DNA of 60,364 bases, taken from NCBI GenBank assembly GCA_964494475.1, contig CAZBRS010000038.1, positions 1 through 60,364 on the forward strand, given 5' to 3'. The translations under genes were made by a program, and so were the position numbers. Under the pieces are notes generated by a model, which was not told the origin of the DNA, did no database searches, and saw only the letters and a list, made by a program, of their open reading frames with translations. Positions 25,202 to 34,900 of the stretch are shown one piece after another. The stretch is from CAZBRS01 sp964494475. GTDB lineage: Bacteria; Myxococcota_A; UBA9042; CAZBRS01. Every line of letters begins with the position of its first letter. The stretch's first letter is position 1.

Positions 25202-26611
25202 CTACACGTGCACCGCCTCGCCGAGGGCGGCCTCGATCGACTCGAGCAGCGCCTCGGACAGGCTGGGGTGCGGGTGGATGGTGGCCGACAGGTCGTCGAG
25301 GAAGGCGTTCATCTCGAGGGCCAGGGCGGCCTCCGAGATGAGCTCGCCGGCGTTCAGGCCCACGATGGTCACGCCCAGCAGGCGGTGGGTCTTGGCATCG
25401 GCCACGGCCTTCACGAAGCCCTCGGGGGCGTTCAGGGTCAGGGCGCGGCCCGAGGCTCGGAAGGGGAAGGTGCCCACCAGCACCTCGTGGCCCTTGGCGC
25501 GGGCCTCGGCCTCGGTGAGGCCGGCCCAGGCCACCTCGGGGTCGGTGTAGATGACGGCGGGCACCACGAGGTTGTCGAAGGCGGCGGGCTGGCCCGCGAG
25601 GACCTGCGCGGCCACCTTGGCCTCGCGGTAGGCCTTGTGGGCCAGCAGGGGCGGGCCCACCACGTCGCCGATGGCGAAGATGCCGGGGCCGGTGGTCTCC
25701 ATGCGGTCGTTCACGCGGATGAAGCCGCGCTCGTCGAGGGCCACGCCCACGCGCTCGAGGCCGAGGTCAGCGGTGTTGGGGGCGCGCCCCGTGACCACCA
25801 GCACCACGTCGGCCGGCAGCCGAAGCTCGGCGCCGTCGGAGGCGGTCACGCGCACGACGGGCGGGGCGCCGTCCACGAGCTCGTCGGCGCGGGCCCCCAC
25901 GTGCAGCGCGATGCCCAGCTGCTTCAGGCGGGCCTTCAGCGCCCGGCGCACCTCGGGCTCGTGGTGGGCCACCACGTCGTCGGCGGCTTCGAGCACCGTG
26001 ACCTGCGCTCCGAGCTTGCCGTACACGCACGCGAGCTCGAGGCCGATGGAGCCGCCGCCGATGACCACCAGGCGCTCGGGCAGCGTCTGAAGGGACAGCG
26101 CCTCGCGCGACCCGATGACGCGTCGGCCGTCGTGCGGAAAGCCGGGCAGGGGCCGCGGCGACGAGCCCGTGGCCACGATGGCCTGCTGGAAGTCGACGTA
26201 GGACGGTCCGTGGGCCGTCGAGACGGCCACGCGGTGGGCCGAGGCGAACACTCCGCGCCCTTGCACCACGCGCACGCCGTGCTTCTTCATGAGGTGGTCG
26301 ATGCCGCCGGTGAGGCGCTGGACCACGCCGTCCTTCCAGGCCACCAGGCGCGGCAGGTCGACCGAGACGGCGCCGAGGTCGATGCCCATGCGTCCGGCCT
26401 CGCGGGCCTCCATCACGAAGTCGGTGGCGTGGATCAGCGCCTTCGACGGAATGCACCCCTCGTTCAGGCAGATGCCGCCCAGGCGCGCCTCCTGCTCGAC
26501 CACGATGACGTCCTTGCCCAGCTGGGCCAGCCGGATGGCCGCGACGTAGCCGCCGGGACCTGCGCCCAGCACCACGACGTCGCACGACTCGGCGAACTCT
26601 CCGACGACCAT
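25202..26611 (-). CDS. lpd: Dihydrolipoyl dehydrogenase (E3)
   Basis: A 469-residue flavoprotein disulfide reductase of normal length. The FAD motif VVLGAGPGGYVAAIRLAQLG is at residues 13-32, the redox-active pair CLNEGC at residues 48-53, the NAD motif VVIGGGSIGLELACVYGKLG near residue 180, and the C-terminal active-site HPHPSLSEALLES near residue 442. It reoxidises the lipoyl groups of the E2 subunit. It is the last gene of the lplA-pdhABC-lpd operon and lies 13 bp after pdhC. Confidence 0.96.
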   Translation of the reverse strand: MVVGEFAESCDVVVLGAGPGGYVAAIRLAQLGKDVIVVEQEARLGGICLNEGCIPSKALIHATDFVMEAREAGRMGIDLGAVSVDLPRLVAWKDGVVQRLTGGIDHLMKKHGVRVVQGRGVFASAHRVAVSTAHGPSYVDFQQAIVATGSSPRPLPGFPHDGRRVIGSREALSLQTLPERLVVIGGGSIGLELACVYGKLGAQVTVLEAADDVVAHHEPEVRRALKARLKQLGIALHVGARADELVDGAPPVVRVTASDGAELRLPADVVLVVTGRAPNTADLGLERVGVALDERGFIRVNDRMETTGPGIFAIGDVVGPPLLAHKAYREAKVAAQVLAGQPAAFDNLVVPAVIYTDPEVAWAGLTEAEARAKGHEVLVGTFPFRASGRALTLNAPEGFVKAVADAKTHRLLGVTIVGLNAGELISEAALALEMNAFLDDLSATIHPHPSLSEALLESIEAALGEAVHV

Positions 26612-26624
26612 GGACTCCCCCTCG

Positions 26625-27872
26625 TCACAGGCTGGCGATCAGCCGGTCGGGATCGGTCAGCCGGGCCACCACGTCGGCCAGGAAGCGCGCGGCCTCGGCC
26701 CCGTCGATGAAGCGGTGATCGAACGAGACGCTCACGTACATGTACGAGCGGCGGCGGATCTCGTCGCCCACGAAGCCCGGCTTCTCCTTGATGGCGTGCG
26801 TGCCCACGATGGCCAGCTCGGGCTGGTGGATGATGGGCGTCGCGAACAGGCCGCCCACGGGCCCGATGTTCGTGAGCGTGCAGGTGCCGCCGCGCAGCTC
26901 GTCGAGCGACAGCCGGCGCTCGCGGGCGCGGCCGGCAAGATCGTCGATGCGCACGGCCAGCTGCTCGAGGCTCAGGCGGTCGGCGTCGTGCACGACCGGC
27001 ACGATGAGCCCCTCGGGCGTGTCGACGGCCAGGCCGATGTGGTAGGCCCTCTTGAGGACCAGCTCGTTCGTCGCGGCGTCGAAGCTGGCGTTCAGCTTGG
27101 GGTGCAGCTTCAACCCCGCCACCAGGGCCTTCACGAAGAAGGGCGCCAGGGTCAGGCGGGCTCCGGTCGGCGCCAGTTTCTCGTTCAGGCGCTTGCGCAG
27201 CGCGAGCAGGTCGGTCACGTCGGCCTCGTCGACGTGGGTGACGTGCGCGGCCGTCTGCAGCGAGCCGTGCATGGCGTCGGCGATCACCCGGCGCAGGTGG
27301 GTGAGCGGCACGCGCTCCTCCTGACCCGGGTCGCCCGGGCGGATCGCGGTGGGCGCGGAGGCCGGGCGCGGGGGCGGGAGGGGCGGAGGGGCCGCCGGGC
27401 TCGGCGCGGCGGCCGCGCTCACGTCCTCGTCGGTGATGCGACCGGTGCGCCCCGTACCCGCCACGCGCGTGAGGTCGACCCCCAGCTTGCGGGCCAGGGC
27501 GCGCGTATGGGGCGTGGCGGCCGGCCGCTCTCCGGCCTGGCTGGCCGACCCTGCCGGCGTCGGGGGGGCGGGCGTCGTCGGCGCGTCGGCGCGCGGCGGC
27601 GGCGCCACGGGCAAGATCGGCATCGCGGCCGCGCCGGCTTCGCCGTACGTGACGAGCACGTCGCCCACGTGGATGGTGGCGCCGGCGGCGGCGTGCAGCT
27701 TCGCGATCGCGCCTGCCACGGGCGAGGGCAGATCGACGATGGCCTTGTCGGTCTCGACCTGCAGCAGGGGCTGGTCCAGGGTGACCGTCTCGCCCTCCTT
27801 GATCAGCCATTGCACGACGCGGCCCTCGTGGATGCCTTCGCCCACGTCGGGGAAGCGGAACTCGATCGCCAT
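26625..27872 (-). CDS. pdhC: Dihydrolipoamide acyltransferase (E2) of a 2-oxoacid dehydrogenase complex
   Basis: A 415-residue protein with a single lipoyl domain (lysine 43 in ETDKAIVDLPSP), an Ala/Pro-rich linker, a peripheral subunit-binding domain (about 118-150, HTRALARKLGVDL and GRTGRITDEDV) and the catalytic domain (about 185-415). The active-site HRFIDG (histidine near 386, aspartate near 390) is HxxxDG as in other E2 enzymes. LTNIGPVGGLFATPIIHQPE is conserved. GGAGGAGATC precedes the ATG. It transfers the acyl group to CoA; acetyl is most likely, but a branched-chain specificity cannot be excluded. Confidence 0.92.
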   Translation of the reverse strand: MAIEFRFPDVGEGIHEGRVVQWLIKEGETVTLDQPLLQVETDKAIVDLPSPVAGAIAKLHAAAGATIHVGDVLVTYGEAGAAAMPILPVAPPPRADAPTTPAPPTPAGSASQAGERPAATPHTRALARKLGVDLTRVAGTGRTGRITDEDVSAAAAPSPAAPPPLPPPRPASAPTAIRPGDPGQEERVPLTHLRRVIADAMHGSLQTAAHVTHVDEADVTDLLALRKRLNEKLAPTGARLTLAPFFVKALVAGLKLHPKLNASFDAATNELVLKRAYHIGLAVDTPEGLIVPVVHDADRLSLEQLAVRIDDLAGRARERRLSLDELRGGTCTLTNIGPVGGLFATPIIHQPELAIVGTHAIKEKPGFVGDEIRRRSYMYVSVSFDHRFIDGAEAARFLADVVARLTDPDRLIASL

Positions 27873-27904
27873 GATCTCCTCCAGAGCGGGCGGCGGGCCC
27901 GCGG

Positions 27905-28887
<983 letters not shown>

Positions 28888-28891
<4 letters not shown>

Positions 28892-29961
28892 GGCGCCACC
28901 TCCTTCGCGAGGGCCGCCTTCTGCTCGGCCAGGTTCCAGGGGAGCTCGGCGTACACGTGGTCGAAGAGGTCCGACGGGGAAGGGGCCGGCAGCGCCTCGA
29001 AGGCCTGCACGATGGCCTCGACCCGCTCGTTCACGCGCGCCAGCAGGCCGGCCTCCTGCGCCTCGCCCCACAGCGCGCGCGCCTCGAGCAGCCGGCGCAC
29101 GCGGAGCAGCGGGTCCTTCTCGGCCCACAGGGCCACCTCGGCGGCGTCGCGGTAGCGGCCCGCGTCGTCGGCGGTCGTGTGATCATGCATGCGGTAGGTG
29201 AGGGCCTCGATGAGCGTGGGGCCGCCGCCCGTGCGCGCCCGCTCCAGGGCCTCGCGCGCGGCCACGTACACGGCGAGCACGTCGTTGCCGTCGACCTGCA
29301 GGCCGGGCAGGCCGTACGCCACCGCCTTCTGGGCGATCGACGTCGCCGCCGTCTGCGCCCCGAAGGGCACGGAGATGGCCCACTGGTTGTTCTGAATGAA
29401 GAAGACCGTGTTGGCCTTGAAGACGCCCGCGAAGTTCAGCGCCTCGTGAAAGTCGCCCTCGCTGGTCGAACCGTCGCCGCCGCACGTGACGGCCGCTGCC
29501 GCCAGCCCGCGCTTCCGGAGCCCCCAGCCCAGGCCCGCGCCGTGCACGTGCTGGCTGCCCACCGGCACGGCCGGCGGCAGACAGCGCCATGCGGGGTCGA
29601 GCGCGGCGCCGCGCTCGTCGCCCTTCCAGAACGCGTAGATCAGGTGCCCCGGCACCCCGCGGAGCAGCATGAGCCCGTGCTCGCGGAACGACGGCACCAG
29701 CCAGTCGTCGGCGCTCATGGCCAGCGCCATCCCGACCTGGGCGGCCTCCTGGCCCCGCACCGAGCCCCAGGTTCCCATGCGGCCCTGGCGCTGCAGCTTG
29801 AGCGCCTTGTCGTCGAACTGGCGCACCAGCACCAGGTCTTCGTAGATCGCGATCCATCGGTCGTCGTCCAGCTCCGGCGCCAGCAGCGTGTCGAGCGTGC
29901 CGTCGGGCGCCAGGATCTCGAGGCGCTCCGTGACGGCCTCGTGGATGGGGAGTCTCGGCAT
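28888..29961 (-). CDS. pdhA: Pyruvate (2-oxoacid) dehydrogenase E1 alpha subunit
   Basis: A 357-residue subunit starting MPRLPIHEAV at 29961 after GGAGGCCCC. The thiamine-diphosphate motif starts GDGSTSEGDFHEALN (residues 162-176) and ends NNQWAIS (191-197). The phosphorylation-loop region TYRMHDHTTADDAGRYRD is present. RQGRMGTWGSVRGQEAAQVG near residue 58 resembles Bacillus-type PDH E1 alpha (RIGTYaptqGQEAaQ). This favours pyruvate over branched-chain acids, though only weakly. The longer open frame upstream is a shadow of lplA. Confidence 0.94.
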
Positions 29962-29974
29962 GGGGCCTCCTTCG

Positions 29975-30763
29975 TCACGCCGCGGCGACGGGCGCGGGCC
30001 TTCGAGGCCGCGGCCCGGGCACGGGGCACCAGCGGGGTTCGAGGTAGCGATCGGTGAGCGACGTCGGCAGGGCGGGCAGGGGCGCGGGCTCGAGCGGCAG
30101 CTCCAGGGCGCGCGAGAAGGCCTGGCCCAGGGCCGCGACGAGCGCCGCCCGATCGCGAGCCGCAGCGACGAGGGGCGCCAGCGCGCCTTCGATGCGGGCG
30201 GCGGGCACCCCGAACGCTCGGGCCTGGCGCGCGGAGTCGAGCCCCAGCAGCAGCGTGGCGTGCACCAGCACCCCGCCCGCGCGGCGCATCTGGGCGCAGC
30301 CCACCGCTTTGCGTCCGTCGACCAGCAGGCTCTCCCGAAGCTGGCCCTCGAAGCAGATCGGGGTGCGGGCCACGGGTCCATCGTCGCCCGGGGCGCGCGA
30401 GACAGGCTGTCCCACGGCGGCGAGCCCTTCGGAGACCACGTCGAGGAAGCGGTCGTACAGGCCGCCCAAGGTGCGCGCCCAGGGGTGTTCGCGCGGCAGG
30501 GCCAGGGCCACGCCCAGGTCGCCGTCGACGAACACGCCGGTGCCCCCCGTCCGTCGGCGGAGCACGGTCACGCCGTCGGTCCGGCACGCGGCCAGATCGA
30601 CCTCGTCATCGCCCTGCCCGTAGCCCAGCACCAGCGCCGGCGCGCCCCACGAGTAGACGAAGAGCGCGGGCTCGGCGCCGGGACCGCGCTCGACGAGCCA
30701 CTCCTCGAGGCAAGGGGGCACCGTCGGTGCGAGCCCCGGACCCGAGAGCAGCTGCAGCGCCAT
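29975..30763 (-). CDS. lplA: Lipoate-protein ligase A-like protein
   Basis: A 262-residue protein of the BPL/LplA/LipB fold. VLRRRTGGTGVFVDGDLGVAL (about residues 68-87) is the RRxtGGGaVfHd signature with threonine and valine changes, and the catalytic-lysine segment DGRKAVGCAQMRRAGGVLVHATLLL (lysine 152) matches rKisGsAqr...lhHGtll. It attaches lipoate (or octanoate) to lipoyl domains, and its position 13 bp upstream of pdhA points to the PdhC lipoyl domain as target. It lacks the small C-terminal domain found in E. coli LplA. It could also be an octanoyl-transferase (LipM-like). Confidence 0.82.
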   Translation of the reverse strand: MALQLLSGPGLAPTVPPCLEEWLVERGPGAEPALFVYSWGAPALVLGYGQGDDEVDLAACRTDGVTVLRRRTGGTGVFVDGDLGVALALPREHPWARTLGGLYDRFLDVVSEGLAAVGQPVSRAPGDDGPVARTPICFEGQLRESLLVDGRKAVGCAQMRRAGGVLVHATLLLGLDSARQARAFGVPAARIEGALAPLVAAARDRAALVAALGQAFSRALELPLEPAPLPALPTSLTDRYLEPRWCPVPGPRPRRPAPVAAA

Positions 30764-30780
30764 GGGACGACCGGACAGTG

Positions 30781-30794
30781 TTAGCGCTCGCTAA
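30781..30794. promoter_or_regulatory. Palindromic operator candidate of the lplA-pdh operon
   Basis: TTAGCG (30781-30786), CT, CGCTAA (30789-30794) is an inverted repeat with 6-bp half-sites, 18 bp upstream of the lplA ATG and overlapping the candidate -10. The form suits a dimeric repressor such as a TetR-family protein. No regulator gene is nearby. Confidence 0.45.
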
Positions 30795-30819
30795 TTTAGG
30801 CGTCAACGCCGCTTGTCAA
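30793..30819 (-). promoter_or_regulatory. Candidate promoter of lplA-pdhABC-lpd
   Basis: Minus strand TTGACA (30814-30819), 15 bp, TAAATT (30793-30798). The spacer is short. A second -35-like TTGACG (30801-30806) would instead pair with TAACAC at 30778-30783, placing the palindrome inside the spacer. Either way the operator overlaps the core promoter. Confidence 0.45.
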
Positions 30820-30860
30820 GGTACGTTGCCGGGGGCTGCCGTCCGACGGGCGCGACGGGA

Positions 30861-30889
30861 TTGACCGGCCCCGGGTCCGTCGTCATACT
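30861..30889 (+). promoter_or_regulatory. Candidate promoter of the methyltransferase gene
   Basis: TTGACC (30861-30866), 17 bp, CATACT (30884-30889), matching five and four of six consensus bases, about 37 bp before the ATG at 30926. Confidence 0.55.
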
Positions 30890-30925
30890 CCGGCACACGA
30901 GCCGAACGGACATCGGAATCCAATC

Positions 30926-31921
30926 ATGGGCCTTCTTCCCCTCGCGACGCTCACCGGCTTCATCGCGTTCTTGACCGGGGTGACGACCACGACGCTCCTG
31001 GGACCGGGGCCTCGCTTGAACCAGGCGGCGGCAGCCAGGCACCTCCTGTCGTACCTCGAAGAGAACGACGACGACGATTTGAAGAAGGCCGCGGAGTGCC
31101 TGAACCGCATCCCTCGCCTGGCCGATGACGTCATGGCGAACGACCGCCAGGTGCTCTTCCCGGTGGGGCTGGAGTCTGCTTTCCTGCGGCGGGTCGTCGG
31201 ATCCCTTCACGGAAAGGAGTCGGCGAAGGACTGGGCCGACATGCCGCAGTTCAAGGCCCTCCTCGACCACCTCGCGAAGGACGACCACCGGCTGCTCAAG
31301 GTGCACCTCGCCGAGGTCGCCTCCGCGACGAACCCGACGCTCGAGGGCGACGCGGCGCAGCCCCTCGAAGGCGACGAGTCGACGACGATGCTCATGATCA
31401 GGACCCTGCGTCCCGAGCGCTGGAACCTCGAACACAGGCTGACGGTCAGCTTCGTGGGGCTGCAGCCGGGAGAACACGTCGCCGACATCGGCTCGGGGGC
31501 AGGCTTCTTCACGTTCCGCTTCTCCGCCGCGGTCGGCCCGCAGGGCCTCGTCCATGCGGTCGACGTCAACCCGAAGCCCCTCGATTTCATCGACGGCGCC
31601 ATGGACCTCATGCCGTTCCCGAACGTGAAGACGTCGCTGTCCACCTACACCGAGAATCGACTCGGCGATGCCTCCGTCGACGTCGTGTTCATCTCGAACA
31701 TCCTGGCCGACGTCGAAGCGTACGCCCCCGACGACAAGGCGGCGTTCTACGCCTCGATCAAGCGAATCCTCCGTCTTGGCGGACGCTTCGTCGCCTGCGA
31801 CCACGCGACGACGTGGCGAGGCCTCTCGCGCGCGGTTGCCGTGCGACGAATCGAGGAGGCGGGGTTCCGTGTGATCGACTCTTACGGATGGCCGAGCGTC
31901 TGCATCAAGTCGCAGAAATGA
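30926..31921 (+). CDS. SAM-dependent methyltransferase with an N-terminal membrane anchor
   Basis: A 331-residue protein. Residues 5-26 are hydrophobic with no clear cleavage site, suggesting a membrane anchor. Residues about 30-150 form a charged helical region of unknown role. The C-terminal half is a class I Rossmann methyltransferase: motif I HVADIGSGAGFFTFRF (about 185-200), the acidic residue at the end of the next strand in VHAVDVNPKPLDF, and SVDVVFISNILADVEAY as motif IV. The substrate is unknown. It is divergent from lplA and convergent with the cysteine-rich lipoprotein gene. It is the only methyltransferase in the window. Confidence 0.8.
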   Translation: MGLLPLATLTGFIAFLTGVTTTTLLGPGPRLNQAAAARHLLSYLEENDDDDLKKAAECLNRIPRLADDVMANDRQVLFPVGLESAFLRRVVGSLHGKESAKDWADMPQFKALLDHLAKDDHRLLKVHLAEVASATNPTLEGDAAQPLEGDESTTMLMIRTLRPERWNLEHRLTVSFVGLQPGEHVADIGSGAGFFTFRFSAAVGPQGLVHAVDVNPKPLDFIDGAMDLMPFPNVKTSLSTYTENRLGDASVDVVFISNILADVEAYAPDDKAAFYASIKRILRLGGRFVACDHATTWRGLSRAVAVRRIEEAGFRVIDSYGWPSVCIKSQK

Positions 31922-31958
31922 CGGCCAACAAGTAGCTCATCCCTGCTCGTGGCGCGGG

Positions 31959-34900
31959 CTAGGTGCCAGGAACGCAGACGCCGAGGCCCGTGTCACAGAC
32001 GTTGGGCAGCTCGCACTGCCCGCACTCGCCGCCGCAGCCGTCGGGGCCGCACTGCTTGCCGCCGCACGCCGGCTGGCAGATGCAGGCGTGGTCGACGCAC
32101 TGGTCCTGGACGCCCTCGCACGCGCCGCACGACGTGCCGCATGCGTTCGGACCGCACTGCCACAGGGGGTCGCACGTGGGGTCGCAGGGCGTGAACACGC
32201 ACGCGCCGGTGCTTGGCTCGCAGGCGTCGAGCGTGGCCGCGTTGTCGTCGTCGCAGACCGTGGCGTCGTGATGGCACACCGCTTCGGCGTCGACCCAGTC
32301 GGTCGTGCACAGGTCGCTGTCGTCGCAGGGCACGCAGTCCTGCACGAACTCGTCGACCTCGACGCAGAATGAGCCCTCGGCGCACGTGCCGAGCGAGCGG
32401 CCGCAGCCGTCGTCGCCGCAGGTGCCCGAGAAGCTCGCGAAGCAGCACGTGCGGGTCTCGGGCAGGCACACTCCGTCGCCCTCGCACACGCCGCACTGGC
32501 CGCCGCAGCCGTCGTCGCCACACTCCCACGCGTCGTCGCACACGGGCTGGCAGGGGGTGTATTCGCAGGCGCCGGTGGCGGGGTTGCAGGCGTCGACGGT
32601 GGCCGGGTCGTCGTCGTCGCAGTCGTGCGGCGGGTGCACGCACACCTGCTCGGCGTCGCTCCAGGCGTCGTCGCTGCACAGGTCGTCGTCGGCGCAGAAC
32701 ACGGCCCCCTCGATGCACTGGGCGCCGTTGCACGCGAAGCCGGCCTCGCAGGTGCCGCACGAGCCTCCGCAGTTGTCGGCCCCGCACACCTTGCCCGTGC
32801 ACTCGGGGACGCAGCAGGTGCCCTCGACGCACACGCGGTTGTCTTCGCCGCCGCAGAAGTCGACCGACCCGGGGTTCAGGAGCCACCAGCAGTCGTCGCC
32901 GCAGCCGTCGGGGCCGCACTGCACGTCGAGGCAGGCCGGCTGGCACACGCACTGGTGGTCGACGCAGGCGTCCTGGGGGCCTTCGCACTGGCCGCAGGTG
33001 CTGCCGCAGCCGTCGTCGCCGCACGCGAAGCCATCGCAGGCCGGCTGGCACACGCACTGGAAGTCGACGCAGGCGTCCTGCGCCCCCTGGCACGGGCCGC
33101 ACTCGCCGCCGCAGCCGTCGGCCCCGCACTGCTTGTCGCTGCAGTCGGGCACGCAGCACGTCCCCGCCAGGCACACGGCCTCGGTGTCGACCCCGCAGAA
33201 GAGCGAGTCGGGGTGACCCGTGAACCAGCAGTCGCCGCCGCAGCCGTTGTCGCCGCACTCGAGGCCTTCGCAGGCCGGCGTGCAGCAGGTGCCGTTCTCG
33301 CGGCAGACGTCGCCGTCGGTCACGCACGCCCCGTCGTTGTCGCCGCACACGCCGCCGCAGCCGTCGGGGCCGCACGCCTTGCCCGCGCAGTCGGGTACGC
33401 ACACGCAGAAGCCGAGCTCGCAGGCCTCGTTGGCGGCGCACTCGCCGCACGAGCCCTCGCAGCCGTCGGAGCCGCACTGCTGGCCGGGGAAGCACACCGG
33501 CTCGCAGCAGGCTCCCGTGGTCGTGCAGACGTCGCCCTCGGTCGGGCACCGGCCGGTCTCCTCGTCGCCGCAGAAGCCGCCGCAGGCGTCGGGGCCGCAC
33601 TCGCGGCCGGTGCACTGGGGATCGCACGCGATGAAGCGCACGTCGTCGACGAGCAGGCGCGTGTCGAAGGCGCCGTCACCGGCATCGTCGGCCAGCAGGT
33701 GCAGGCGCACGCGGCCCTCGTTGGTCTTCACGAGCGTGCGGAGCGCCTGGGACAGGTGGCTCCAGGGGGTGCGCCACACGTCGCCCTGGTCGAAGGCCAC
33801 GCCCGCCGGCTCGAGGCCAACGTGCTGCGATCCGCAGTCGGGGCAGGCCTCGGGCGCGCAGAGGTCGCGGATGGTGGCGTCGAGCACGGCCACCTGGCGG
33901 CCGTCGGAGAGGCCCTCGACCAGCACGCGTACGCGGTCCTGGTCGCCGAGCTCGCAGTGCTCGTCGAACTCTTCGGAGAACAGGCGCCACTCGAGCTCGA
34001 TCAGGTTCACGTCGGTGGGCAGGCACAGGTCGAAGCTGGCCGACGCGCTGGCCGACGGGACGCCGCCGGTCGCCAGCGACGCCGCGTACAGGCCCTCGTA
34101 GGGCAGGGCCTCGCCCAACCCTTCGACGACGCGCGCCTGCCCCTCGAGGGCCCAGCCGAAGAAGTCGCCGCTCTCGAACCCGAGCGCGGAGCACGAGGGA
34201 TCGTAGGTGCAGGTGGTGCACCAGTTGCCGCACTTGCCGTCGATGGTGCAGAGCAGGCCGTCGGGGCACACGCCCTCGGCGTGCGGCCCGCAGGCGCCGC
34301 CGCAGCCGTCGTCGCCGCATTCGCGCTGACCGCACGCCTGGGCCACGCAGGTCGTGCTGCACTCGCCGTTGTTGCAGAACAGGCCCTCCTCGCAGGCGCC
34401 GCACAGGCCGCCGCAGCCGTCGGGGCCGCACTGCCGACCCGCGCACTGGGGCGCGCACACGGTCACGCAGTCGCCGCCGTCGGTGCACGCGAGCCCGTCA
34501 GCGCACGCGCCGCACGAGCCGCCGCATGCGTCGGGGCCGCACTCGCGGCCTTCGCAGCTCTGTTCGCAGAAGTTCGTGCACGTGCCGCCGTCGCACGTGT
34601 CCCACGGCTCGCACGTGCCGCACGTTCCGTCGCCGCCGCAGCCGTCACCGCCGCACTCGCGGCCGTCGCAGGCGGGGATGCACGCCGGGCAGTCCTTGGC
34701 GAGGGCGCCGTTCGGCTCGGTGCCGCCGTTGGTGCCACAGGCGTAGACCTGGGCGAAGGGGTTCCAGCCGCAGAAGGGGCCCACGCCGCAGGGGATGCCC
34801 GCGTCGTTGTCGCACGCGCAGTCCTGCTGCTGGACCTTCTTGCCCTCGGCGGTCTTCACGCAGATGCGCAGCACCTCGCCGTCGCAGCAACCGGTCGCCG

